NCBI GenBank assembly: GCA_022448985.1
Contig: JAKVCR010000073.1
Location: 1 to 38,900, forward strand
Direction: 5' to 3'
Length of the DNA stretch: 38,900 bases
DNA from: Roseibacillus sp.
GTDB lineage: Bacteria > Verrucomicrobiota > Verrucomicrobiia > Verrucomicrobiales > Akkermansiaceae
Position numbers and translations under genes: made by a program. Of this stretch, positions 1 to 10,817 are shown one piece after another (the stretch's first letter is position 1; the number at the start of each line of letters is the position of its first letter). The notes below the pieces were generated by a model. It had not been told where the DNA came from. It made no database searches and worked only from the letters and a program-made list of their open reading frames with translations.

Positions 1-108
1 GCAGAGGCCCTCGGCGAGAATGTGATCATCGAGTGGAATTTCGTGAGCGACAGCAGCGCGGATTCCTTCAGCGGACTCTCCATTGACGATATCAATGTGA
101 TCGAATAG
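1..108 (+). CDS. C-terminal fragment of an exported or surface protein (partial)
   Basis: The reading frame is open from the first base to a TAG at 106-108 and encodes the last 35 residues of a protein whose start lies outside the window. The visible residues include IEWNFVSDSS followed by FSGLSIDDINVIE. A pattern of W-x-F-x-SDxS followed by a hydrophobic-IDD-hydrophobic strand is common at the end of jelly-roll (MAM/LamG-like or M6-associated) domains of secreted proteins. There is no PEP-CTERM or sortase tail, because the protein ends directly after the IDD strand. The domain identification rests on this short pattern and is tentative; that it is the real end of a coding sequence is more secure. 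Confidence 0.55.
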   Translation, partial: AEALGENVIIEWNFVSDSSADSFSGLSIDDINVIE

Positions 109-293
109 CCGGGAAGACTGGCGCCCCTGCAAAGAAGAGGCATGGGTGCCCCCCAGCAGGAAATGGCGCCCCCGATCTTAACCTGGAGAACGGTATGTTT
201 TCAGGAACACCTTCCATGGGTTCCAGAATATAGAGCACCCGGTTTTTGCTGTTTCCACTGACAGACCCTCCCGTAACCTGAGTATCGAAGTTC

Positions 294-1562
294 ATGAAGG
301 CGCTCCTCGTTACCCTCTCGTTTCTTTGTCTCCTCCCGACCTCCGGGATTGCCGACATTTCCCGGAGCCAGTTCAACCAACTGACCGAATTATGTACCCC
401 GGGGAAGGAGTCCTCCGGCTGGCTGGATCTCGACTGGGAAATCGACCTCTGGAAGGCACGTCACCGCGCCGCCAGGGAAGGCAAGCCCATCTTCCTGTGG
501 GAAATGGATGGGCACCCCCTCGGGTGCACCTGAAACAACGGGGTGGCGGACCGTGAGTTCGTCTTCGGCCGGGCTGATGTCCAGAAGCTGTTGCGGGAAA
601 ACTTCGTGGTGGTTGCTGCCGACGATTGGTACCAGCGGCGCCAGAACGATGCGGTGGGAAGGTTTTTCCGCTCGGTGGCTGACCAGGGACCCCGCAAGGG
701 GGCGGGGGGAGGCACCCGACAAGGCCGCTACACCTTCAGCGCTTCGGGAAAGTTGTTGGGATTCAACAACAATCGGGATCCCCGACGAATAATTGCAATG
801 CTGCAGGGCAGCCTGCGTAAGTTCCGCGCCCTCCCACCCGCCGAGCGCACACCTGGCGCCGTGCAGGTTCAATCCCTGCCCCCCGGCGCGCGTGACAAGC
901 GTTACGTCCGCGCTCTCACCAAGGACATCATCCCCGTCAAGGTCCATACCCGTGTCCTGAAGGAAAACAGCGAAGGTGGATACGCCGCTTGCGGGCAGCC
1001 GGGGACCAACACCGAAACCTATCGGCACAGCGGCTTTGGAGTCGCCAATGATCATCTCTGGCTCAAGAAAGCGGAACTCGAGCAACTGGGCAGGCTCGCC
1101 CGGGAAAAGCCCGGACAGAAGGTGTCTGATTTACTCGCCATGCGTATTGCCCGTTTCCATCTCGTGGACAACACACGCGGCGAACCTCCGCACTGGCGCA
1201 GGGACGAAGTCCGCAACCTCGAATTCAGGATCAGCCCGATGGCGCCTGCTTCTGATTCTTCCTACCGGAACGCCTTCCGCATCGCGGGGAAGTTCCACCT
1301 TGAGACCAAGGATGGCAAGCGGGGCTACGAGGGTGAAATCGACGGCTACGTGCGCACGCATGACAAAACCGGGAATCTGGATCTCCACCTCGTCGCCATC
1401 GGCGCTCATTGGGGCGAAGGCACCTACACGCGGGGTGCCCGCCCCGGTAAAAATCCCCTCGCGGTCGTCTTCACCCTCGCGGACCGCAGCAAACCGCAAA
1501 ACCAGGTCCCACCCCAGGCGGCCCGCTGGGAACGGGGTTACTTCGAAGCCCATCGGCACTAG
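294..1562 (+). CDS. Exported thioredoxin-like protein with in-frame TGA at a C-T-(TGA) redox site; candidate selenoprotein
   Basis: Codons 1-79 (294-530) encode a signal peptide (about residues 1-20, ending SGIA) and the start of a thioredoxin-like domain: an amphipathic helix WKARHRAAREGKP, then the strand PIFLWEMDGHPLGCT. A TGA follows at 531-533, and the same frame continues with NNGVADREF and stays open for 342 more codons to the TAG at 1560-1562. The downstream part completes the fold (FVVVAADDWYQRRQ, then TRQGRYTFSASGKLLGFNNN) and adds a C-terminal domain of about 250 residues that I do not recognise. Residue 80 falls where a resolving or attacking cysteine of a CxC site would sit, so reading TGA as selenocysteine gives Cys78-Thr-Sec80 in a 422-residue protein. 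A GTG at 543 could in principle start the second half alone, but it has no good ribosome-binding site and would remove the signal peptide and first strand. No selenocysteine machinery is in the window. A nonsense mutation or base-call error cannot be excluded. Confidence 0.65.
534..582 (+). promoter_or_regulatory. Possible bacterial SECIS-like hairpin just after the in-frame TGA
   Basis: Bacterial SECIS elements lie within the coding sequence directly 3' of the UGA, with the apical loop roughly 15-35 nt downstream. Here 545-547 (GGC) can pair with 568-570 (GCC), and 548-551 (GGAC) with 561-564 (GTCT), leaving a 3-nt bulge at 565-567 and a 9-nt loop at 552-560 that contains GUGAGUU. The loop starts 19 nt after the TGA, so position fits. 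The stem is short and bulged and includes one G-U pair, and I found it by eye; other pairings, such as GGAC 548-551 with GTCC 579-582, are possible. Confidence 0.25.
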
Positions 1563-1737
1563 TTCGGGCGCACCTCCGCATGGTGACGGGTCCAGCTTCC
1601 TTCGCAAATGCAGGATCGAACTATCGAAGATCGATTACAACGTCCGACAGTGGAAGAGAGCCCGGAATCGCTTTCTGATTGCACCACGCCCTGAGAATGC
1701 GGAACGTACCCGGCAGAACCTTATCCCGCCCGATTCC

Positions 1738-2490
1738 ATGAAAAGATTTCTCGCCCTTGCATTCACCTGCGCCCTCCCGCTCATCTCCTCCGCCGACACC
1801 AAGCCAGGAGAGCAGAAGGACAAGGCAGGCACCTCGGAGCCCAGCCACTACTCCAAGGGCCGCAAGACCTTCGACGGAACCGGCAAGTACTACATGGGCC
1901 GGGAGATCTCCTACGTGATGGGCCACCAGGCCATCCGCTGGCTGGAGCGTGCCAACCGCGAGGAAGAGGAAGCTCCCAGCAAGGCGATCGCAGCCCTCAA
2001 CCTGAAGCCCACCGACGTCATCGCCGACATCGGTGCCGGCTCTGGCTACTACACCTTCCGCCTCGCTCCCCTCGTGCCCAAGGGCAAGGTGATCGCGGTT
2101 GATATCCAGCCCGAAATGATTGCCTTCCTCGAGGCGAAGGAAAAGAAGCTGGGATTGACCAACGTGGAGGCCCACCTCGGCAAGATCGATGACACCAAGC
2201 TCAAGCCCAATTCAATCAATGCCGCCCTCATGGTCGACGCCTACCATGAGTTCTCCCACCCTCGGGAGATGATGGAATCCCTCTTCAAGGCCCTCAAGCC
2301 GGGCGGCCGCATTATCCTTCTGGAATATCGTGCCGAGGATCCCACCGTCCCGATCAAGCCCCTCCACAAGATGACCGAGGCGCAGTCTCGCAAGGAGATG
2401 GAAGTCGTCGGGCTGAAGTGGAAGAGTACGGATTCCAAGCTGCTTCCCTGGCAGCACTTCATGATCTTCGAAAAACCGGCCAAGAAGTAA
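1738..2490 (+). CDS. Exported class I SAM-dependent methyltransferase
   Basis: The 250-residue protein starts at the ATG at 1738, which opens a typical signal peptide (MKRFLALAFTCALPLISSADTK). The frame continues open upstream, but that part overlaps the previous gene and has no protein-like character. Residues near 105-130 give the Rossmann methyltransferase motif I, VIADIGAGSGYYTFRLA, followed by motif II with an acidic residue that binds the ribose (VIAVDIQPEM), then ALMVDAYHEFSHP (motif IV region) and LKPGGRIILLEYR (motif V-VI). Substrate is unknown. A SAM enzyme outside the cytoplasm is biochemically odd because SAM is cytosolic, although exported members of this family exist in several phyla. 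It follows the thioredoxin-like gene by 175 bp on the same strand. Confidence 0.85.
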   Translation: MKRFLALAFTCALPLISSADTKPGEQKDKAGTSEPSHYSKGRKTFDGTGKYYMGREISYVMGHQAIRWLERANREEEEAPSKAIAALNLKPTDVIADIGAGSGYYTFRLAPLVPKGKVIAVDIQPEMIAFLEAKEKKLGLTNVEAHLGKIDDTKLKPNSINAALMVDAYHEFSHPREMMESLFKALKPGGRIILLEYRAEDPTVPIKPLHKMTEAQSRKEMEVVGLKWKSTDSKLLPWQHFMIFEKPAKK

Positions 2491-2673
2491 CCCCGGCCTG
2501 CAACGGCAGGGAAACCCGCTCTAACGGTTAAGTCGTAAAAATTCTTCGCTCTTTCCGGGGAACCCCTTTCTCCTGGGGCAAAAGGCCCATTGCCCGCTTA
2601 TTCCTAATTTCATTCTGTCCCATTTCGTTCTTGCCGCAAAGGGTTAGAATCTGCGAATTATCAATGAAAATAA

Positions 2674-2814
2674 ATGAACTCTACCAGTAAGATCCTGAAA
2701 GTCGTGTTCCTTCTTGGAAGTCTCATTGCCTTCTCCGCCCTGACATCGTGCGAAACCATGGCGGGTATCGGACGCGACCTGCAGTATGCCTCCCAGGCTG
2801 CGCAGAACAGGTAG
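2674..2814 (+). CDS. Small entericidin-like lipoprotein (46 aa)
   Basis: The ATG at 2674 opens a 46-codon frame ending in TAG at 2812-2814. Residues 1-25 are a lipoprotein signal sequence with a hydrophobic core (VVFLLGSLIAFSAL) and a lipobox ending LTSC at Cys26. The mature part, CETMAGIGRDLQYASQAAQ, matches the pattern of the entericidin A/B family (C-x-T-x-x-G-x-G-x-D-hydrophobic-...), small cell-envelope lipoproteins first described as an antidote/toxin pair in enteric bacteria. Only one copy is present here. An ATG ten bases upstream (2664) is in another frame and closes after eight codons. It stands alone between the methyltransferase and the next gene, with about 180 bp on either side. 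Confidence 0.72.
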   Translation: MNSTSKILKVVFLLGSLIAFSALTSCETMAGIGRDLQYASQAAQNR

Positions 2815-2994
2815 CGCTATTCAGATTCCCCTGCTCCTCTATCTGAGGATTTAAAAGGGCGCGCGCGTAATGGGATGATGCTCTCCCCGCGGGGGGCCTT
2901 GCAGGAATTATTCTCATCTTCTGGTGATCTGCCCACTTTGCGATCCAAGGCGGGAGCCTGATCGGATAGAAGAGATCCCGCAAGTACGAGAAGG

Positions 2995-4254
2995 ATGCCG
3001 GAACAACCCTCTTTATCCGCCCTCCCCGGAGATGCCCAGCGTGAACTCAGGGCCGCCTTTGAGGAAAGCTCCATCAAATTTGAAGATCTCCAGTTCCAGC
3101 AACACGAACTGGGCTATGACATTTTCGGAAACGTCTCCTGGGAGGAGACGGGCTTCGACAAGTCCCGGTCCTATCGACTCCATCGAACCTTCGTTTTCTT
3201 CTATCGCCCGCGAACCACCCTCCCGGAAGGGATGCTCTACTCAAAATCAACGCTTGTATCAAATCTCCTGGGACCTTTCTCCCGTCTCCTCGGCATGCCC
3301 CGGTGTCAACTGGCGGGCGAGGACCAGTTCAACAGCAGGTATGATATTTTCACCGCGACCCCGGATTCACTCTGTGCCTTGCTGACCCGGCAGGCAATCG
3401 ACGCCCTGGTCTTCGTCCAGGAGGCGGTCATCACTGTCAACCCGCGTGGGGTTCTTTTCATGCGCCACCAGCAGGCCGTCACCCGTTCCTCAATGCAAAT
3501 CGGCCCATTCGGTTCCCGTCAGGTTCACAATGCGGACCAGCGAATTACCGGCAACGACCTGCAGCCCTTTCTCATCGACGCAGCCATGGCCTGCGCCGCT
3601 TTCGTTGACGATCCGGACGCTGGCCGCCGGGCAGCGGACGCGGTAGAGGGAACCTTTGCCGAGGAGGCCGTGCGCAACGTGACCGCCCGGGGTGGGTTCA
3701 TCGGCAAGGTCATCACAAAGCACCTCGTGACCCGCCAGATGCTTGAGACACTCCGCAACAAACCCATACCCCGGTCCGGTATCCCCAAACCAATCAGCAA
3801 ACTCGGCTGGAAGGGGAACACGACCTTTCTCATGGGCGTATTGCTTCTTTTCGGCACGATCGCGTTGATGCTCGCCCTCAGTATCAGGAACGAGGAGTCT
3901 ACCTGGTGGGTTCCCCTGCTCCTGTCGCTAGGGGCCTATGGCGGGATCTTCCCCACCTATTGCTACCGCGCCGCGCGCAAACGACTGGTCATCCACGGTC
4001 ACGCCGTCCCCGGGTTCATCACCGGGGTGGAGCAAACCGATGACAAGATCGGCAACACCCCTATCTACCGCATCGTGGTGCAACCCCACCCGAGCGGCAG
4101 CTGTCCGATCGTCTCCAGGATGCCGGAGCAGGCTGCCAAGGCGGCCCGGCGCTTCATGGAACAGGGCCGGGAAACCTGGGTTCTCATTGATCCAAGGAAG
4201 CCGGGACGGGGGACCTGGCCCGAGGGCTGGAGCCTGGAGGCGCTTCCGGACTGA
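2995..4254 (+). CDS. Hypothetical membrane protein with two transmembrane helices
   Basis: This 419-residue protein starts at the ATG at 2995, preceded directly by GAGAAGG, which is purine-rich but unusually close to the start. Residues 1-265 are soluble with no motif I can name; this part has several aromatic strands (RTFVFFYRPR) and a central helical stretch. Two hydrophobic helices follow at about 277-297 and 304-323, then a C-terminal soluble domain with HGHAVPGFITGVEQ and IYRIVVQPHPSG, which resembles the strand pattern of DUF3592-type domains, though I am not sure. There is no signal peptide. The gene is on the same strand as alr downstream, with 109 bp between them. Function unknown. 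Confidence 0.75.
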   Translation: MPEQPSLSALPGDAQRELRAAFEESSIKFEDLQFQQHELGYDIFGNVSWEETGFDKSRSYRLHRTFVFFYRPRTTLPEGMLYSKSTLVSNLLGPFSRLLGMPRCQLAGEDQFNSRYDIFTATPDSLCALLTRQAIDALVFVQEAVITVNPRGVLFMRHQQAVTRSSMQIGPFGSRQVHNADQRITGNDLQPFLIDAAMACAAFVDDPDAGRRAADAVEGTFAEEAVRNVTARGGFIGKVITKHLVTRQMLETLRNKPIPRSGIPKPISKLGWKGNTTFLMGVLLLFGTIALMLALSIRNEESTWWVPLLLSLGAYGGIFPTYCYRAARKRLVIHGHAVPGFITGVEQTDDKIGNTPIYRIVVQPHPSGSCPIVSRMPEQAAKAARRFMEQGRETWVLIDPRKPGRGTWPEGWSLEALPD

Positions 4255-4363
4255 AAGACAGATTTCTCTACACCCTGGAAAAGCCAGGAATCCCAGGAGC
4301 ATATTCTCCTCCCCTCTTCCGGAGAGTTTGCCGAATGTCCCGTCGTGCCCTAGGCTCGCACCC

Positions 4364-5470
4364 GTGAGCGACGTTCCCGAAAGCCCCCCCCGCTCCTGGG
4401 CTGAGGTCGATCTCTCCGCCCTCCGGCACAATCTCGCAGTTGCAGGGGAACTGAGTAACCAACAGGTCATGGCGGTGGTCAAGGCGAGCGCCTACGGCCA
4501 CGGCCTTGAGGCCGTAGCCAGCGCCCTCGAACAGGAAGAGGTTGCATTCTTCGGTGTGGCCAATGTCGGTGAGGCCCGCCGCCTTTCGGAGACCGGGGTG
4601 CGGACGCCAATCTACCTCCTGGGGGGAACCTTTCCGGCCGAACGGGAAGAGGTCGTGGCCCACAACTGGCTACCCTGTCTCAACACGATGGAAGAAGCGC
4701 ACCACTTTGACGAACTCGCCCGGAATAGGGGCACCGTTGTGGAAGCGCACCTCACAGTGGACACCGGGATGGGACGCGGTGGCTTTCTCCCCGCCGATGC
4801 CCCAGCCGCCCTGGAGGCGATCCGGACCCTCCCCGGGATCAAGGTCAGCGGTCTTGGGTCCCATCTTCCCTCCGCCGACGAGGACGTCGAATTCACGCGT
4901 TCCCAGTTCGAAACGTTCGACTCCCTCATCGAGTCCCTTCCCGGTCGAGACCAACTGAAACACGTCCACCTGTCCAATTCGGCCGGCCTCCTAGGATACC
5001 AATCGCGCACCACTACCCTTGTGCGCCCGGGACTACTTCTCTACGGAGTCTCTCCCCTTAACGAACATAGTGCCACCCTGCGCACCGTGATGACCCTCAA
5101 GTCACGGGTGGCCGTCATCCGGGATCTCCCCCCGGGACACGGAATCTCCTACGGGAGGACCTTTGTCACTACCCGTTCCACGAGGGTTGCGACGATCGGG
5201 ATCGGCTACGGCGACGGCTACCCCAGGACGCTCTCCAACCACACGCCCGAGGTCTTCATTTGCGGACACCGGGCTCCCCTTCTCGGCCGCGTGACCATGG
5301 ACCAGGTCATGGTCGATCTCACTGATCATCCCGGCTGCAGTCCTGGCGACGAAGTGGAACTCTTCGGCCCCAACATTCCCGTCGAGGAGGTCGCCAGCAA
5401 GGCTGGCACGATCCCGTGGGAAGTGTTCACCAGCATTACCCCACGAGTCCAGCGGGTCTACTCCGGGTAA
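4364..5470 (+). CDS. alr: Alanine racemase
   Basis: This PLP enzyme interconverts L- and D-alanine in the cytoplasm, supplying D-Ala for peptidoglycan. The protein has 368 residues if translation starts at the GTG at 4364, which matches the family length; the frame is open further upstream but without recognisable sequence. Residues 12-30 (WAEVDLSALRHN) are the usual N-terminal strand and helix. Lys40 in AVVKASAYGHG is the PLP-binding lysine and racemase base. The second catalytic residue is the Tyr in IGIGYGDGYPR near residue 285. MDQVMVDLT and the C-terminal segment ending RVQRVYSG are also typical. It is transcribed towards hisF, whose stop is 58 bp beyond. Confidence 0.96.
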   Translation: MSDVPESPPRSWAEVDLSALRHNLAVAGELSNQQVMAVVKASAYGHGLEAVASALEQEEVAFFGVANVGEARRLSETGVRTPIYLLGGTFPAEREEVVAHNWLPCLNTMEEAHHFDELARNRGTVVEAHLTVDTGMGRGGFLPADAPAALEAIRTLPGIKVSGLGSHLPSADEDVEFTRSQFETFDSLIESLPGRDQLKHVHLSNSAGLLGYQSRTTTLVRPGLLLYGVSPLNEHSATLRTVMTLKSRVAVIRDLPPGHGISYGRTFVTTRSTRVATIGIGYGDGYPRTLSNHTPEVFICGHRAPLLGRVTMDQVMVDLTDHPGCSPGDEVELFGPNIPVEEVASKAGTIPWEVFTSITPRVQRVYSG

Positions 5471-5495
5471 CCTCGGCCCTGGGTGCTCTTACCCG
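5464..5495. terminator. Inverted repeat between convergent alr and hisF
   Basis: CGGGTAA at 5464-5470 and TTACCCG at 5489-5495 are perfect 7-nt complementary arms separated by 18 nt. The left arm contains the alr stop codon. The position between two convergent genes fits a bidirectional terminator, but neither strand has a T-tract after the stem and the loop is long. Confidence 0.3.
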
Positions 5496-5528
5496 TTCTG
5501 GCTGACTACGATCCGCTCCCCGGCCCGC

Positions 5529-6302
5529 TTAGCTTCCAACCTCCGGGCGCACCGGGATTCCCTGCGCCTGCAGGTAGTTCTTCGTTTCCGGTACCGTAAA
5601 CTCCCCGAAGTGGAAGATGCTCGCCGCCAGAACCGCATCAGCGTTGCCCTCCCGCAAGACATCCACCATGTGATCGAGCGTTCCACATCCACCGCTCGCG
5701 ATGACGGGAATACCCACCGCCTCGCTCACCGCACGGGTGAGCTCAATGTCGTAGCCATCCTTGGTGCCATCCGCGTCCATGCTGGTAAGAAGGATCTCGC
5801 CCGCGCCGCGATTGTAGACTTCCCGGGCCCACTCGATGGCGTCCAGGCCCTCGACCGGGTTCCGCCCGCCATGCGTGTAGACGCCCCATTGGCCCGGCCC
5901 CTGGCGCTTGGCATCGATAGCCACCACGATGCACTGGCTTCCAAAGGTTCCAGCCCCTTCATCCACCACCTCAGGGCGATTGATGGCGGCGGTATTGACT
6001 CCCACCTTGTCTGCCCCAGCCAGAAGCATGCGCCTCATGTCCGCTACCACCCGGATCCCGCCACCCACAGTGAGGGGGACAAAGCAGCGTTCGGCGGTCT
6101 TGCGGACAACCTCCACCATTGTTTCGCGCTCGTCAGAGGAGGCCGTAATATCGAGGAAAACTATCTCATCGGCCTCCTGTTCGTTGTAAGCCACCGCGCA
6201 GTCCACCGGATCCCCCGCATCACGCAGGTCGACAAAATTAACCCCCTTCACCACGCGGCCGTCAGTCACGTCAAGGCAGGGGATGATACGTTTGGCCAGC
6301 AT
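5529..6302 (-). CDS. hisF: Imidazole glycerol phosphate synthase, cyclase subunit HisF
   Basis: HisF uses ammonia delivered by HisH to convert PRFAR to imidazole glycerol phosphate and AICAR, joining histidine and purine synthesis. The 257-residue (beta/alpha)8 barrel has the expected N-terminus [20 protein letters not shown] with the catalytic Asp11, the phosphate loop LTVGGGIR, the second catalytic Asp in IVVAIDAKR (near residue 130), and the second phosphate-binding loop VIASGGCG. Length and start fit the family. No other his gene is present. It is the last gene of a minus-strand run after ileS, lspA and uppP, 86 bp after uppP, so it may be co-transcribed with unrelated functions or have its own promoter. 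Confidence 0.97.
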   Translation of the reverse strand: MLAKRIIPCLDVTDGRVVKGVNFVDLRDAGDPVDCAVAYNEQEADEIVFLDITASSDERETMVEVVRKTAERCFVPLTVGGGIRVVADMRRMLLAGADKVGVNTAAINRPEVVDEGAGTFGSQCIVVAIDAKRQGPGQWGVYTHGGRNPVEGLDAIEWAREVYNRGAGEILLTSMDADGTKDGYDIELTRAVSEAVGIPVIASGGCGTLDHMVDVLREGNADAVLAASIFHFGEFTVPETKNYLQAQGIPVRPEVGS

Positions 6303-6388
6303 GCGGAGGCGGTGACTATGCCCGATTCACACCACTTGCCAACCCTCAGGCAGCTTTCCTCCCGGTCCTGCCCACGGCTGCAAACCGG

Positions 6389-7189
6389 TTACTTCCCGCC
6401 AAAGTAGACCATCGTCACGATTCCGGCCACAAAACAGTAATAGGCAAAGTACTCGAACTTGCCTTTCCGGATCGTCTGGAGGACGAGGTAAACTGCCAAC
6501 AGGCCTGAGAGGAAGGCGGCTACGAATCCACAGGCGTAGGCCGCTGCGGCCTCACTCTGTGCCACTGCCTGCAAATCCTTCAGCTTCACCAGGATGCCTC
6601 CGCCGATGGCAGGCAGGAACATGAGAAAGGAAAACTCAGCAGCCTTTGAGGCCTGCGCTCCGGAAAGAAGACCCGCCGAAATCGTCGCCCCGCTCCTTGA
6701 GATTCCCGGCAGGATAGCCAGGGACTGCGCCACGCCCATCCAGATGACATGCTTCAGGCCAAATTCCTGTTCCCTCGGACGCAGCAGCTTGGGCAGGAGC
6801 AGGATCACCCCTGTCCCCAGCAGGCAGCCCCCCACCAGAACAGGGTAATCGTAGGCTCCTTCGAAAAACCCCCTTGCACTGAAGAAGGCGAGGGTGGCTG
6901 GGATGGTGGCGATGAGGAGCCAGAGGATCATCCTGCGCTCCTCGGTCCGATCCTTCTGCCACACACTGAGAAGCAGGCCAAGGAGACGCTGCCGAAAATA
7001 GATGATGACGCTCAGGAATGTCCCAATGTGGACCACCAGTTCAAAGGTGATATCCTGCTGGGCACCGGCACCAGTCCCGCGCATCCCCAGCAGGTGCTGC
7101 ACCAGTGCAATATGCCCCGAGGAAGAGATTGGCAGGAACTCCGAGAGCCCCTGCACAATTCCTACCACGATCGCTTTCCAGATCTCCAT
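6389..7189 (-). CDS. uppP: Undecaprenyl-diphosphatase
   Basis: This integral membrane phosphatase dephosphorylates undecaprenyl diphosphate and so recycles the lipid carrier of peptidoglycan and other envelope polymers; overproduction is known to give bacitracin resistance. The 266-residue protein has the two family signatures: the N-terminal GLSEFLPISSSGH with its acidic and serine-rich active-site segment, and the second repeat PGISRSGATISAGLLSG with the catalytic Arg and Ser. Between and after these are about seven hydrophobic helices. It follows lspA by 139 bp on the same strand, so two envelope-maturation steps are adjacent. The start MEIWKAIVVGIVQG is typical. Confidence 0.97.
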   Translation of the reverse strand: MEIWKAIVVGIVQGLSEFLPISSSGHIALVQHLLGMRGTGAGAQQDITFELVVHIGTFLSVIIYFRQRLLGLLLSVWQKDRTEERRMILWLLIATIPATLAFFSARGFFEGAYDYPVLVGGCLLGTGVILLLPKLLRPREQEFGLKHVIWMGVAQSLAILPGISRSGATISAGLLSGAQASKAAEFSFLMFLPAIGGGILVKLKDLQAVAQSEAAAAYACGFVAAFLSGLLAVYLVLQTIRKGKFEYFAYYCFVAGIVTMVYFGGK

Positions 7190-7328
7190 TGTTCAGGCGG
7201 ATTCTACGGGCGGGATTTGCACAACAGGGTGTATCGACCTCAGGAGGGCCTGTCTCTGGAACCGGCGTCCGCTTCCCCTGGATCTCTGGTGGTGCCTCCC
7301 TTCGGAAGCCGATCCTGGCAGCGAACCA

Positions 7329-7933
7329 TCAGGCCTCGGCCTTTTCCTTTCCCTCCTTCGACGCCGCTTCACCACGAAACGTTGAAAGAATCAGGAAAAA
7401 AGCTGCCACACATATACAGGAGTCCGCCACGTTGAACGAGGGCCAATGTCCCCCTGAAGCGGGAAACAGCTTTCCGTAGAGCCCGATCTTGAAATCGAGA
7501 AAGTCCACGACGTAACCCTCCGAAAGGCGAGCGAAGAATCCTTCCTCCCGGTAAGCCGGCAGAAAGAAGCCCTGCAGGGCCCGGTCGGTGAGGTTCCCCA
7601 GGATTCCCGCCACCAGCAGCCCTGCCGCCAGGCGGAGAAGCAGGGTGTCAAAGGCCCCACGCCGCCAGAAGCAGAGGAGTGCGCCCAGCGCAATAAGGGC
7701 AATCACGAAAAACACAACCGGAGCCCAGGCCGTCCCATTGCCAAGCCCGAAAGCGGCCCCCTGGTTGTGCACGCGCACAATGGTGAAGAAATTCTCCATC
7801 ACTACGTGGGATTCCTGCGAAACGTTGGATCCTGGCCCGGGCGCCTCGAAATTCAGGACGACCAGCCACTTCGTCACCTGATCGAGCAGGTAGAGCGGCA
7901 GGACAAAGACGAGGAGCAGGCGCGGAAGGGACT

Positions 7934-7937
<4 letters not shown>
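7329..7937 (-). CDS. lspA: Lipoprotein signal peptidase (signal peptidase II)
   Basis: LspA is a membrane aspartyl protease that removes the signal peptide of diacylglyceryl-modified prolipoproteins. The 202-residue product has the conserved Asp in YLLDQVTKW, the motif VHNQGAAFG, the catalytic Asp in GILGNLTDR and the second catalytic Asp in FNVADSCI, with VVDFLDF between them. Four hydrophobic helices are visible. I chose the ATG at 7937 because it overlaps the ileS stop as ATGA (7934-7937), which implies translational coupling, and gives a normal N-terminus; in-frame codons further upstream would lie inside ileS. At least four small lipoproteins or lipobox proteins in this window would be substrates. 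Confidence 0.96.
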
Positions 7938-10723
<2,786 letters not shown>

Positions 10724-10817
10724 CGACCTTCCTGTAGCGGTGCGTCCCCACCGCCGCAAGCCCTGCGTGTCCCTTGATTACAGGGATCATGGCTGGGTTT
10801 TTGACTTTTTCACAGGG

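Noticed and set aside
390..1085. Long minus-strand frame opposite the thioredoxin-like gene
   Set aside because: The plus strand encodes recognisable signal-peptide and thioredoxin-like sequence, while the minus product has no recognisable family and is explained by high GC content.
543..1562. Independent gene starting at the GTG at 543
   Set aside because: It would lack the signal peptide and the first strand of the fold, there is no ribosome-binding site, and the same frame runs through the TGA from 294.
2497..2510. Short hairpin after the methyltransferase stop
   Set aside because: A 5-bp stem with AACG loop and no T-tract is expected by chance in GC-rich DNA.
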